NCBI GenBank assembly: GCA_046729255.1
Contig: JBKPGF010000087.1
Location: 1-38,998, forward strand
Source: PALSA-612 sp046729255
GTDB lineage: Bacteria > Actinomycetota > Thermoleophilia > Gaiellales > Gaiellaceae
DNA length: 38,998 bases
Reading direction: 5' to 3'
Position 1 is the stretch's first letter. Every line of letters begins with the position of its first letter. The position numbers were made by a program, and so were the translations under genes. The notes beneath the pieces are model-generated. The model was given only the letters and a program-made list of their open reading frames with translations, did not search any database and had not been told where the DNA came from. Positions 23,879-32,396 of this stretch are shown here, in pieces.

Positions 23879-24913
23879 ATGGCCACTGAGACGTCCATGC
23901 AACTGGGGATGGTCGGGCTCGGGCGCATGGGTGCCGGCATCGTCCGCCGGCTGATGGCCGATGGGCACCGGTGCGTGGGCTACGACGTCAGCGCGGACGC
24001 CGTGAAGGCGCTCGAGGCAGATGGCCTCGACGGGGCTTCCTCGCTCGAGGAGCTCGCGGCTAAGCTCGAGCCGCCGCGCGCCGTGTGGGTGATGGTGCCG
24101 GCGGGTGAGATCACCGACCAGACGATCGGTGCGGTCGCCGATGTCCTCGAGGAAGGCGACGTGATCATCGACGGCGGCAACACCCACTATCACGACGACC
24201 TTCGCCATGCCGCCGAGCTACGGGAGCGAGGGATCCACCACGTCGACTGCGGTACGAGCGGCGGCGTATGGGGCTTCGAACGCGGCTTCTGCCTGATGAT
24301 CGGTGGCGAGCCCGAGGTCGTGGAGCGTCTCGGCCCGCTGTTCGCGTCGATTGCTCCCGGTGTCGACGCCGCTCCCCGCACGCCCGGCCGGAGGGGGGAT
24401 CCGAGCCCCGCCGAGCAGGGGTACCTCCACTGCGGCCCGAACGGCGCCGGCCACTTCGTGAAGATGGTCCACAACGGCATCGAGTACGGCGTGATGGCCG
24501 CCTATGCCGAGGGCCTCAGCATTCTCAACAGCGCGGACGCCGGGAAGCGGCCGCGAGAGCGGGACGCAGAGACGAGCCCGCTCGAGAACCCGGAGTACTA
24601 CCAGTACGAGATCGACACCACCGAGGTGGCCGAGGTGTGGCGACGGGGCAGCGTCGTCGGCTCGTGGCTCCTCGACCTCACCGCGGAGGCGCTCTACGAG
24701 TCGCCGAAGCTCGAAGATTTCGCAGGCCGGGTGTCCGATTCCGGCGAAGGGCGCTGGACCTCGGTCGCCGCGATCGAGGCCGGCGTTCCCACTCCGGTGT
24801 TGACGACGGCGCTCTACTCCCGCTTCGCGTCGCGAGGGCTCAACGATTTCTCGGACCGCGTGCAGTCGGCCATGCGCAAGGGCTTCGGAGGCCACGAGGA
24901 GAAGTCGAGCTAG
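23879..24913 (+). CDS. gnd: 6-phosphogluconate dehydrogenase, decarboxylating (short GndA type)
   Basis: 344 residues from ATG 23879 (GTG 23843 and ATG 23897 are alternatives). NAD(P)-binding fold at the N-terminus with GMVGLGRMG. The segments VPAG, IIDGGNTHYHDD, CGTSGGVWG and GHFVKMVHNGIEYG are hallmarks of 6PGDH; the Lys in the last is the general base. Length and sequence fit the shorter, usually NAD-preferring GndA branch of about 300-350 residues rather than the 470-residue enzyme. It catalyses oxidative decarboxylation of 6-phosphogluconate to ribulose-5-phosphate. It is followed 6 bp later by pgl, the preceding pathway step; zwf is at the far end of the window. Confidence 0.95.
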   Translation: MATETSMQLGMVGLGRMGAGIVRRLMADGHRCVGYDVSADAVKALEADGLDGASSLEELAAKLEPPRAVWVMVPAGEITDQTIGAVADVLEEGDVIIDGGNTHYHDDLRHAAELRERGIHHVDCGTSGGVWGFERGFCLMIGGEPEVVERLGPLFASIAPGVDAAPRTPGRRGDPSPAEQGYLHCGPNGAGHFVKMVHNGIEYGVMAAYAEGLSILNSADAGKRPRERDAETSPLENPEYYQYEIDTTEVAEVWRRGSVVGSWLLDLTAEALYESPKLEDFAGRVSDSGEGRWTSVAAIEAGVPTPVLTTALYSRFASRGLNDFSDRVQSAMRKGFGGHEEKSS

Positions 24914-24919
24914 CACTCC

Positions 24920-25585
24920 ATGCTCGACGTCGAGGTTCTCCCCGATCCAGAAGCGGTCGCCGAGCGGGGGGCGGAGCACATCTCCGAATTCGCGCGAGCT
25001 GCCGTGGAGGACTACGGCCGTTTCACGTTCGCCGTCAGCGGCGGCCATGCGCCGTGGCTGATGTTCGAGCACCTGTACGGGAAGATGCCGTGGGACAAGG
25101 TCACCATCGTGCAGGTGGACGAGCGCATTGCGCCGGAAGGGGATCCAGCGCGCAATCTCACGCATCTCGTGGAAAGCCTCCCGCCCGGTGGAGCCGCCGA
25201 CGTGCACGCCATGCCCGTCTGGGCCCACGACCTCGAGGAGGCGGCGGCCGTGCACGGCGCTTCACTCCCGGAGAGGATCGACCTCATCCACCTCGGTCTC
25301 GGTCCTGACGGGCACACTGCATCTCTCGTGCCCGGTGATGCCGTCCTCGAAGTGACCGACCGGCGAGTAGCCGTCACCGGCGAGTACGACGGCCATCGTC
25401 GGATGACGCTCACCTATCCGGTGTTGAACGCCGCGCGTCAGCTGCTCTGGCTCGTTACGGGCGACGACAAGGTGGATGCTCTCCGCCGTCTGCGTGCGTG
25501 TGACCACTCGATTCCGGCGGGACGGGTGGCCTCGGACCACGCGATCCTCGTCGCCGACGCGGCCGCTGTGGGAGGCGCGGCGTGA
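24920..25585 (+). CDS. pgl: 6-phosphogluconolactonase
   Basis: 221 residues of the SOL/DevB (NagB-like fold) family. FAVSGGHAPWLMFEHL is the phosphate-binding start; VQVDERIAPEGDPARN and LGLGPDGHTASLVPG carry the catalytic and sugar-contact residues. It hydrolyses 6-phosphogluconolactone to 6-phosphogluconate, the step between Zwf and Gnd. Glucosamine-6-phosphate deaminase shares the fold, but the GPDGHTAS motif and the gnd context favour the lactonase. The stop overlaps the GTG of the FMN reductase gene (GTGA). Confidence 0.93.
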   Translation: MLDVEVLPDPEAVAERGAEHISEFARAAVEDYGRFTFAVSGGHAPWLMFEHLYGKMPWDKVTIVQVDERIAPEGDPARNLTHLVESLPPGGAADVHAMPVWAHDLEEAAAVHGASLPERIDLIHLGLGPDGHTASLVPGDAVLEVTDRRVAVTGEYDGHRRMTLTYPVLNAARQLLWLVTGDDKVDALRRLRACDHSIPAGRVASDHAILVADAAAVGGAA

Positions 25586-26160
25586 ATCCGGACCGTCCGC
25601 TGTTCATTCCCGTGATCCTCGGGACTCCCCGGCGGGGCCGGATGAGCGAGCACGCGGCGGAGCTGATGCGCGCGCAGATCGAAATGCGACCCGGCGTGAC
25701 GACCGAGCTGATCGACGTGGCAACGCTGCCCATCCCGACCGACGACGCGGGCGAGACGGCGAAGGACGCCGTGTTCTCCGAGAAGATGAGCTTCGCCGAC
25801 GCCCTCGTCATCGTCGCGCCCGAGTACAACCACGGCTACCCGGGCCTGCTGAAGCATGTGCTCGACACGAACCTCCGGGAGTACATCCACAAGGCAGTTG
25901 GCATCGTCGGCGTCTCCGCGGGCGTGTTCGGCGGCGCCCGCGTCATTCAGAACCTCATCCCGGTCATGCGGGAGCTCGGCCTCGTCACGATCTTCTGGGA
26001 TGTGAACTTCACGACCGTGCACTCGCGATTCGACGAGTCCGGTGCGCTCGTGGACGAATCCTTCTTGCCGCGGATCACGAAGTTCCTCGACGAGCTCGAA
26101 TGGATGGCCGAGACGTTGCGCTACGGCCGGTCCCAGGTGACGATCGGAGGCCCGAGCTGA
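25582..26160 (+). CDS. NADPH-dependent FMN reductase-family protein
   Basis: 192 residues, flavodoxin-like fold. The FMN phosphate loop is GTPRRGRMSEHAA near 14-26 and the isoalloxazine loop is APEYNHGYPGLLKHVLD near 75-91. Members reduce flavins, quinones, azo dyes or metals with NADPH. Co-transcription with gnd and pgl (4-bp overlap) would place an NADPH consumer beside an NAD(P)H producer; that link is inferred. Its TGA stop overlaps a candidate CTG start for the next small gene. Confidence 0.9.
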   Translation: MNPDRPLFIPVILGTPRRGRMSEHAAELMRAQIEMRPGVTTELIDVATLPIPTDDAGETAKDAVFSEKMSFADALVIVAPEYNHGYPGLLKHVLDTNLREYIHKAVGIVGVSAGVFGGARVIQNLIPVMRELGLVTIFWDVNFTTVHSRFDESGALVDESFLPRITKFLDELEWMAETLRYGRSQVTIGGPS

Positions 26161-26168
26161 CCGAGGAT

Positions 26169-26366
26169 GTGACCTGCCCGCGCTGTGGCTTCCATCCGAT
26201 GAATCACCAGGCCGACAAGCTCACGTATCCGGTGACGCGTGAGGAGGCGGAGAGCATCACGCCGGTCATGGACGGCGTGATCGAGGAGGTCCTCGCCTGT
26301 CCGAACTGCGGCTGGATCGAGTCGAGGCGCGCAGACCCAGCCGGCTCTACGCAGCCGCCGCGGTAG
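26169..26366 (+). CDS. Mini zinc-ribbon protein
   Basis: 65 residues from GTG 26169; a CTG at 26157, which overlaps the upstream stop as CTGA and lies 6 nt after GGAGG, would add MTED and may be the true start. Two CXXC knuckles (CPRCGFHP and CPNCGW) bracket a charged helical middle (TYPVTREEAESITPVMDGVIEE), forming one zinc site. Function unknown. It is the last gene of the gnd-pgl-FMN reductase run and overlaps the end of the convergent antiporter gene by 20 bp. Confidence 0.6.
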   Translation: MTCPRCGFHPMNHQADKLTYPVTREEAESITPVMDGVIEEVLACPNCGWIESRRADPAGSTQPPR

Positions 26367-27549
26367 TGAGGCGTTCCGAGCGCCGCCGGAACCCGAGCGC
26401 GACGAGCGGGTAGACGAGAACGGACACGATCGCGGCGCCGACCAGCGCCGCCGCCGTCTCCGGGGTCATACGGTCCGTCTCCAGGCCAATCGTCGTCACC
26501 GCGACGACCAGCGGGAGAGCGGCGGCCGTGTAGAACGCCAATGCCGCGCGATCGTTGCGTGCAAGGGTGCCGCGATAGAACAGCAGGGCGGGCAGGCCGC
26601 GCACGACGAGGAACAGCACGAGGAAGATCGGCAGGCGAAGGATCGCGCTGACGCTCGAGAACAGCGCATCGAGATCGAAGTTCATCCCCGACACGATGAA
26701 AAAGATCGGAATGAGGAAGCCGAAGCCGATCCCCTCGAACTTCAGCCGCAGCTCTTCGGCCTCCTCTCCCTTCGTGACCAACCCGACGACGAGGCCTGCC
26801 GCAAACGCGCCGAGGATGACGTCGAATCCGAGCTCATACGCCATGTACGCGAGACCGAACAGCACTGCGAGCGACATCCGCAGCGCGAGCTGCGCGCTCG
26901 TCCTCATCGTCTTCTCGATGGTGACGATCACGTGCGAGGGACGGGCTCGGAGCGCGAGCCAGCCGGCGCCCAGCGACATGAGCGTGAAGACGATGAGCAG
27001 CGCGATGACCTCGATCGGAGTCGAGCCTGTGGTGAGGAGGATCGACATCAAGAGCAGCGGCCCGAACTCTCCCGCGGCGCCCGCGGCGAGCACGAACGGC
27101 CCGAACGGTGTCGCGAGCTCGCCCGAGTCGCGGAGGATGGGCATCAGCGTCCCTACGGCCGTCGTGCACAATGCGATGCCGATGAGCAGGTCGGAGATGA
27201 CGAGGCCTCTCGCCTCCAGGGCGGCGGCGAACGACAGGGCGAACGCCGCCGAGAGCGCCCAGCCCCAAGCTCCGAGCTTCAGCGGCTGGCCCCTGATTCG
27301 CTCGAAGTCGATCTCGAGGCCGGCCAGGAAGAACAGCATGATCAGACCGAGGGTGCTCATGAACGTCACAAGACCTTCCGCCTGGGCGAAGTCGAGCACC
27401 TCGGGCCCGATGAGGATCCCCAGCAGGATCTCCGCGACCACCACGGGTAGGAAGCGCCCGCCCAGCTCCGCGACGAGCGGTGCAAGAGCCGCGACGATGA
27501 AGATGATGAAGAGCGAGCGAAGCTCCGGGGCGAGCTGCACTGTCGTCAC
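26347..27549 (-). CDS. CPA2-type cation:proton antiporter (KefB-like membrane domain)
   Basis: 400 residues, about 12-13 membrane helices, no RCK/TrkA-N domain at the C-terminus. Family landmarks: LAPLVAELGGRFLPVVVAEILLGILIGP at the start, LFFLAGLEIDFERIRG, and FFIVSGMNFDLDALF. Likely exchanges K+ or Na+ for H+. GTG start with TAGGGT 9 nt upstream. Together with the CPA1 antiporter, the K+ channel and the broken channel it makes the centre of this window an ion-homeostasis neighbourhood. Confidence 0.9.
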   Translation of the reverse strand: MTTVQLAPELRSLFIIFIVAALAPLVAELGGRFLPVVVAEILLGILIGPEVLDFAQAEGLVTFMSTLGLIMLFFLAGLEIDFERIRGQPLKLGAWGWALSAAFALSFAAALEARGLVISDLLIGIALCTTAVGTLMPILRDSGELATPFGPFVLAAGAAGEFGPLLLMSILLTTGSTPIEVIALLIVFTLMSLGAGWLALRARPSHVIVTIEKTMRTSAQLALRMSLAVLFGLAYMAYELGFDVILGAFAAGLVVGLVTKGEEAEELRLKFEGIGFGFLIPIFFIVSGMNFDLDALFSSVSAILRLPIFLVLFLVVRGLPALLFYRGTLARNDRAALAFYTAAALPLVVAVTTIGLETDRMTPETAAALVGAAIVSVLVYPLVALGFRRRSERLTTAAAA

Positions 27550-27558
27550 GAGGCGCCC

Positions 27559-27564
27559 ACCCTA
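27559..27564 (-). promoter_or_regulatory. Leaderless -10 box (TAGGGT) for the CPA2 antiporter
   Basis: TTAGGGT followed by 9 nt and GTG 27549. Confidence 0.5.
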
Positions 27565-27608
27565 ACGCAGCGTCCCTGCCGCCCAGCGGGCACTGATATG
27601 AAACGCAC

Positions 27609-27698
27609 ATGTGCCGCTGGCTCGCATACTCGGGGACGCCGGTGGTCCTGGAGCGTCTGCTCTACACGCCAGTTAGGCCGGCTAGCCGGAGAACCTGA
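27609..27698 (+). pseudogene. 5' remnant of a class II glutamine amidotransferase gene
   Basis: An ATG opens 29 codons starting MCRWLAYSGTPVVLERLLY, which matches the invariant N-terminus of YafJ/EgtC-like class II glutamine amidotransferases, including the catalytic Cys2 and the following RWLAYSG. After about 20 codons the similarity stops (TPVRPASRRT, then TGA) exactly where the 3' end of the convergent membrane-protein gene begins (27682). A complete enzyme is about 250 residues, so over 90 percent is gone. It is read as the scar of a deletion or rearrangement. Confidence 0.7.
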
Positions 27699-28320
27699 CG
27701 GGTGACGTAGCAATCCACACGGCGGTCGCGAGGAAGATGATCCAGCCGATGGCGACGAGCGCCTCGCGCTGCCGGAGAGAGTGGAGTTTCGTCGAGATCC
27801 CTGCGAAGAAGAGCGATGTTGCGAAGAGGACGACTGCGAGCACGTAGTCGTTCGAGTGTTCATTTGCGACCTCGGCTGCGCTCGCGCGCACGCCGGCCTG
27901 CGCGTTGAAGCTCGAGCTCTCGACGGCCTCGGCCAGTCGGTATTCCGGCATTGCGAACGGTGTCAGCGGCGCCTTCGGGTTCGTCCTCGGGCGGGTCGCC
28001 AGCCAGGCGGTGAACGCCGGCCGAAACTCCTTGCGGAACCGTCGCTCGTAGAACCGCGCGAGCTTCGCGTCTCCCGACGCGTCTGCGTCGACCCACTGGA
28101 CGAAGAGGCCGATGTCGACCTGCGTCTGTTGTCCCGCCCGCGTCGAGGCTTCGGACGACTGGATGCGGGCGGCGGTTGCCTTGCTGTAGTCGATTGCCTG
28201 CTCCCCGCGCCACTGGCTCGACTGGTACGTGCTCCACGCCGTGGCGACGGCGGAGACTGCTAGAAGAATTGTCGTCGCAAGCTCGACGCGGTGAGCCCGG
28301 CGTTCTTCTCCATCGGTCAC
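27682..28320 (-). CDS. Two-ended membrane protein of unknown function
   Basis: 212 residues from GTG 28320; the frame remains open upstream, but that part is antisense to nothing and overlaps the next gene, while GTG 28320 overlaps its stop as GTGA. One TM lies near the start (VELATTILLAVSAVATAWSTYQSSQW). A helical, Arg/Ala/Gln-rich soluble middle with FVQWVDADASGDAKLARFYERRFRKEF follows, and two TMs lie near the end (YVLAVVLFATSLFFAGIS; ALVAIGWIIFLATAVWIA). The pattern is familiar from uncharacterised actinobacterial proteins (somewhat DUF4337-like), but I cannot name a function. Operon partner of the 28317-29015 gene. Confidence 0.8.
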   Translation of the reverse strand: MTDGEERRAHRVELATTILLAVSAVATAWSTYQSSQWRGEQAIDYSKATAARIQSSEASTRAGQQTQVDIGLFVQWVDADASGDAKLARFYERRFRKEFRPAFTAWLATRPRTNPKAPLTPFAMPEYRLAEAVESSSFNAQAGVRASAAEVANEHSNDYVLAVVLFATSLFFAGISTKLHSLRQREALVAIGWIIFLATAVWIATSPVRFSG

Positions 28321-29015
28321 GAGAAGACGTTCACGGCGCGGGCGATGACGAGGCCGACGACCGCGAGGGAGATGATCGACTGGAGCGCCATCGTCAGCTT
28401 GGCCCATGTGGAGGCGGGCATGACGTCGGTCGGGCTGAACGCCGTGCTCGTCGTCAGCCCGAGGACGAGGTAGTCGACGTAGCGCGGGCGCCAGCCCGGC
28501 GGGGCGAGCTCTGGGCTCATGTGCTGGGTGAATGCGAAGTCCGGGTACGGGCGGTCGCCTCGGAAACGCGCAAGCGGCCCGCCACTGTCGAACTGCCAGT
28601 AGAGGAGGCTGAAGATCATGACGTTGCCCATCCAGATCAGTGCGCCCGACGCGAGCAGGGACGACGCCTTGTCGGTCACCTCCGCCCCGCGCACGAGGTC
28701 GGCGATGAGCACGCTCGTGGCGACCAGCGTGACCACGGTGAGCGAGAGGATGAGGACGTTCGCGACGCGCCGGAGTACCCGCGCGCGCCCCTTGATGAGG
28801 TCGGGATCGGCTAAGACGAGGCAGACGAGAAGCGCGGCCTCGATTCCGGGCACGAGCCACGTCGGGCCGAGCGTTGGGCGGTCCGGCACCCAGATCCGCA
28901 GCGCGACCGTGGCGGCGAAGTAGGCGCTGACAACGAGCGCGATCGGCCAGCGCGGCTCGACGAACCGCTCTGATTCACCGACGCTGGCCGACGGCGCCGT
29001 TGCCTCGCCTTCCAT
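28317..29015 (-). CDS. Four-TM membrane protein (DUF1345-like / ion-channel-like)
   Basis: 232 residues. Helices at about 23-40, 52-68, 83-108, 122-140 and a final segment about 205-228. Between the last two is YVDYLVLGLTTSTAFSPTDVMPASTWAKLTMALQ, which has the look of a pore-loop/TM2 arrangement seen in DUF1345 and some two-pore-like proteins (FSPTD in the place of a selectivity filter), but it lacks TVGYG. Function unknown. ATG start with TACGCT 7 nt upstream. It lies 32 bp after cydC on the same strand but probably has its own promoter. Confidence 0.75.
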   Translation of the reverse strand: MEGEATAPSASVGESERFVEPRWPIALVVSAYFAATVALRIWVPDRPTLGPTWLVPGIEAALLVCLVLADPDLIKGRARVLRRVANVLILSLTVVTLVATSVLIADLVRGAEVTDKASSLLASGALIWMGNVMIFSLLYWQFDSGGPLARFRGDRPYPDFAFTQHMSPELAPPGWRPRYVDYLVLGLTTSTAFSPTDVMPASTWAKLTMALQSIISLAVVGLVIARAVNVFS

Positions 29016-29022
29016 GGGAGGG

Positions 29023-29028
29023 AGCGTA
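29023..29028 (-). promoter_or_regulatory. Leaderless -10 box (TACGCT)
   Basis: TACGCT followed by 7 nt and ATG 29015. The intervening sequence is pyrimidine-rich on the coding strand, so no ribosome binding site is possible there. Confidence 0.5.
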
Positions 29029-29047
29029 ACGCCCTTCGTCGTGACTC

Positions 29048-30718
29048 TCAGGCGGTCTGCGCCCGCACGACCTTGCCAGCCTCGAGAACGAAGAGGTCGT
29101 CCACGAGGTCGAGGCCCTCCGGCCGGTGCGTCATCAGGAGCACCGATCGGCCGTCTGCCGCTCCAAACACGTCCTCCATGAGCGCGCGCGCCGTCTCGCC
29201 GTCGAGGTGTGCGGTCGGCTCATCGAGGACGAGCACCCGGGCGTCCGCCAGCAGAGCGCGCGCGACCGCGAGCCGCTGGCGCTGGCCGCCGGATAGCTCG
29301 CGCCCTTCTTCGCCGACAACTGTGTCCCAGCCGTCCGGCAGCGTCGTGAACCAGTCCCACAGACGGGCTGCGCGGAGCGCCTCCTCGATGTCCACGTCGG
29401 ATGCGTCGGGCCGAGCCAGCCGTACGTTCTCGAGGATCGTCGTCGAAAAGACATGGGCATCCTGGCCGCAGACGGCGATCGCCCGACGCACGTCCTCCTG
29501 CCGGTAGTCGGAGAGCTCGCGGCCGCCGAGCGTGATGCGACCTCGCTCGGGATCGAGAAAGCGGACCAGGAGGTTGGCGATCGTCGACTTCCCCGCGCCG
29601 CTCTCGCCGACGAGTGCGATGCGCCCGCCGGCTTCGAGTCGGAGGCTCGCGCCGTCGATCGCAGCGAGGTCCTGAGACGCGTAGCGGGCGCGTACGTCCT
29701 CGAGCTCGAGGTCGAACTCCGTCGGCGAAGGCGCCGGTGCCACGGGATCCTTGATGACCGGCTCGCGGTCGACGAGCTCGAGGACGCGGCGCCCCGCCGC
29801 AACTGTCGTTGTCAGATCACGAGCGGTGGCTGCGAGCGGCTGCACCGCCTCGAACGACGCGAGTGCCAGCAACGCGAGCGCCGCGATGAGCGTGCGGTCG
29901 AGCGAGTCCGCCGCGTGGGCGGACACGGCGAGGGCCAGTACCGCGGTCATGGTCAGGCCCATCACGACCAGTCCGAGCCCCTCGGCGACGCCGCCCGCGA
30001 AGGCGTCCCGTCGGCCGATGCGCGCCAGCTCCTCGTCGGCTTTCGACAGCTGCGCCAGCCTGGCATCTTCCTGTCCGTAGACGACGATCTCCGGCGCCGC
30101 CTGCAGAAGATCGACGAGCTCGGCGGACAGCACACCGCGCGCCGCTGCCTGCCCACTGCCGGTCCTGCGGACGATGCGGCCGGCTAGTACGGGAACGAGC
30201 ACTCCGCCGGCCGCGAGCCCGGCTGCCAGCACCAGTCCGGCCACCGGGAGCAGCGCGGCGGTGACGGCGACGGCCGTTACGCCAGCTACGGCCGCGACGA
30301 GTGGAGGCCCGATCCCGCGCAGGTGGAGGTTCTGGAGCGCGTCGATGTCGGAGACCATCCGAGAGAGCAGATCGCCTCGGCGGAAGCCCTCGAGCTGTGC
30401 GGGGGCCAGCGGTTCGATCCGCTCGTACGTGCGCACGCGAACGCGACCGAGCATACGGAAGGCCAGGTCGTGGGAGGCGAGTCGCTCGAGATACCGGGAG
30501 AGCGGACGCGCGAGCGCGAAGAAGCGGACGAGGGCGATTGCCACCGTCAGCGAGAGGATCGGGGGTTGCTCGGCGGCCCGTGTGATGAGGTAGCCAGCCG
30601 TCGCCATCAGACCGATGCCGAGCAGGACCGTGATGGCTCCTAGCAACACCGCCAGTGCAACCCGCGGGCGAGGGGCGTCGGCAAGGGCGAGCAGCCGTCG
30701 CAGCGTGGCCATGCTCAT
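29048..30718 (-). CDS. cydC: CydC subunit of the CydDC thiol-exporting ABC transporter
   Basis: 556 residues: a six-TM exporter domain (about 15-310) and a nucleotide-binding domain with Walker A GESGAGKST (about 370), the Q-loop at AVCGQDAHVFSTT, ABC signature LSGGQRQRLA and Walker B VLVLDEPTAHLD. CydDC is a heterodimeric exporter of cysteine/glutathione-type reductant (and heme-related cargo in some reports) that is required to assemble cytochrome bd. Start overlaps the cydD stop (ATGA), so the two halves are made together. Confidence 0.93.
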   Translation of the reverse strand: MSMATLRRLLALADAPRPRVALAVLLGAITVLLGIGLMATAGYLITRAAEQPPILSLTVAIALVRFFALARPLSRYLERLASHDLAFRMLGRVRVRTYERIEPLAPAQLEGFRRGDLLSRMVSDIDALQNLHLRGIGPPLVAAVAGVTAVAVTAALLPVAGLVLAAGLAAGGVLVPVLAGRIVRRTGSGQAAARGVLSAELVDLLQAAPEIVVYGQEDARLAQLSKADEELARIGRRDAFAGGVAEGLGLVVMGLTMTAVLALAVSAHAADSLDRTLIAALALLALASFEAVQPLAATARDLTTTVAAGRRVLELVDREPVIKDPVAPAPSPTEFDLELEDVRARYASQDLAAIDGASLRLEAGGRIALVGESGAGKSTIANLLVRFLDPERGRITLGGRELSDYRQEDVRRAIAVCGQDAHVFSTTILENVRLARPDASDVDIEEALRAARLWDWFTTLPDGWDTVVGEEGRELSGGQRQRLAVARALLADARVLVLDEPTAHLDGETARALMEDVFGAADGRSVLLMTHRPEGLDLVDDLFVLEAGKVVRAQTA

Positions 30719-32391
30719 GCCACCTCCGCGGCAACGGCGGGCACGATCTTCCCGTGGTCCAAGCGGACGACGAGGTCAGCCGACAGTGGGAGCCCCTCAT
30801 CGTGCGTGACGAGCAGCAGGGTGCGATCTGTGCTGAGCCGCTGCACGCTCTCGCGGATGAGTTCCGCGCTCGCCGGGTCGAGGTCAGCAGTCGGTTCGTC
30901 GAGAATCACGAGCGGGGCGTCGCGGAGAAACGCTCTCGCGAGCGCGATGCGTCGCCGCTCTCCGACGGAAACCGGCCGCCCGCCGTCGCCGATCACCGTC
31001 TCGTATCCGTGCGGCAGGGCGCGAATGAACTTGTCGGCGCCGGCGAGCCGGGCCGCCTCTATGACGCGATCGTCCGACGCCGACGAGTCAGCGAGTCTGA
31101 TGTTCTCGGCGACGCCGCCGTGCATGAGGGCTGGGCGCTGCGGGACCCAAGCGAGAAGCTGACGCCAGGCGACGATGTCGCACTGGGCAAGGTCGACGCC
31201 GCCGACGGTGATTCGTCCGCTGCTTGGCTCCATGAAGCGGAGCAGGAGCGCGCAAATCGTGCTCTTCCCCGAGCCGGTCTCACCGACGAGAGCTACCGTC
31301 GCGCCGGGGGCGAGCTCGAGGACGACGTCGCTGAGGACCTCTCCGGGTCGGACGGGGTAGGCGAACGACACCTGCTCCAGACGGAGGGCGGCTTCGGCTG
31401 GGCTCGGTGGTGGCAGCGAACCACCGGCGGGGCTCTCCGCGGGTCTGTCGAGGAGCGTGAAGATCGTGTCGGCGACTGCAACGCCGTCGGCACTCGCATG
31501 GAACTCCGCTCCCAGGCGCCGCAGCGGCAGGTAGAGCTCGGGCGCGAGCACGAGCACGGTCACACCAGCCTGCAGGCCGAGGCTGCCGTCCACCAGACGA
31601 ACGCCGGCCGTGACTGCCACGAGCGCGATCCCCAGGGTCGCGGCCAGCTCGAGCACGGAGCCCGAAAGAAACGCCGTGCGCAGCGTGCGCATCGTCGCCC
31701 GGCGGTACGCGTCGCTCACGTCTCCGATCGTCGTCGCCTGTGCCCGGCCGCGGTTGAACGCCCGCAGGGTCGGCAGCCCGCGGACGACGTCGAGGAAGTG
31801 GGTGGAGAGGAGCCGAAGGGCAGCCCACCGCTCGCGGGTCTTCCGCTCCGTGTGGCGCCCGATCAGCCACATGAAGATGGGGACGAGCGGCAGCGTCACC
31901 AGCAGCACGATTGCCGACTCGATGTCGATCGCCGCGACCCAGACGAGGACGGCGACCGGGACGATGAACGCGAGCACGACCTGCGGCAGATAGCGCGCGA
32001 AATACGCGTCGAGCGCGTCGAGCCCGGCGACCGACGCGGCCGCGATCTCGGCGCTCGCGACGCCGTCGAGCGCAGCCGGCGAGCGCCGGAGGCGCCGAGC
32101 CACGAGCGAACGACGAAGCTCGGAGAGGACGGCCGTCGCGGCCCGCCGCCCTGCGACCTCGAACATCCAGGCAAGCAGGCCGCGCCCCGCGAAGACGAGC
32201 GCGAGCAGCACGAGGTACGTGGACAGGCTCTCCAGCTCCACGCCGCCGAACGCCCGTGACACGACGACGGCGAGCAGCGTGGCCTGGAGCAGTACGAGGA
32301 CGGCCGCCGTCAGGCCGATGAGGATGTCGGCGCCGATCAGCAGACGGGCCGGCCGGGCGCGCCGGAGAAGACGCTGATCGAGCGCGGGCAC
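30715..32391 (-). CDS. cydD: CydD subunit of the CydDC thiol-exporting ABC transporter
   Basis: 558 residues: six-TM domain followed by a nucleotide-binding domain. Walker A is GETGSGKST (about 370), and Walker B is PLVILDEPTADLDP. The signature loop reads VSVGERRRIALARAF, so the usual LSGGQ is changed to VSVGE. This could lower the activity of the ATP site it completes, as happens in asymmetric heterodimeric exporters. It begins at GTG 5 bp after cydB. The order cydA-cydB-cydD-cydC is the usual actinobacterial/Bacillus one. Confidence 0.93.
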   Translation of the reverse strand: MPALDQRLLRRARPARLLIGADILIGLTAAVLVLLQATLLAVVVSRAFGGVELESLSTYLVLLALVFAGRGLLAWMFEVAGRRAATAVLSELRRSLVARRLRRSPAALDGVASAEIAAASVAGLDALDAYFARYLPQVVLAFIVPVAVLVWVAAIDIESAIVLLVTLPLVPIFMWLIGRHTERKTRERWAALRLLSTHFLDVVRGLPTLRAFNRGRAQATTIGDVSDAYRRATMRTLRTAFLSGSVLELAATLGIALVAVTAGVRLVDGSLGLQAGVTVLVLAPELYLPLRRLGAEFHASADGVAVADTIFTLLDRPAESPAGGSLPPPSPAEAALRLEQVSFAYPVRPGEVLSDVVLELAPGATVALVGETGSGKSTICALLLRFMEPSSGRITVGGVDLAQCDIVAWRQLLAWVPQRPALMHGGVAENIRLADSSASDDRVIEAARLAGADKFIRALPHGYETVIGDGGRPVSVGERRRIALARAFLRDAPLVILDEPTADLDPASAELIRESVQRLSTDRTLLLVTHDEGLPLSADLVVRLDHGKIVPAVAAEVA

Positions 32392-32396
32392 CCGGC

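Noticed and set aside
22309..27549. A defence or toxin-antitoxin island around the broken channel, HAD enzyme and zinc ribbon
   Set aside because: The neighbours are pentose-phosphate and ion-transport genes; no nuclease, toxin or mobility genes are seen.
27678..27689. 12-bp palindrome CCGGCTAGCCGG as an attachment site or operator
   Set aside because: A single copy overlapping a stop codon at a likely deletion junction; no integrase or second copy to support an att site.
28321..28860. Long N-terminal extension of the 27682-28320 gene
   Set aside because: Overlaps the 28317-29015 gene in another frame; GTG 28320 forms a GTGA junction with it and gives a sensible membrane protein.
30655..32259. 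534-codon open frame antisense to cydD
   Set aside because: Charged, featureless translation; the CydD frame has all ABC motifs.
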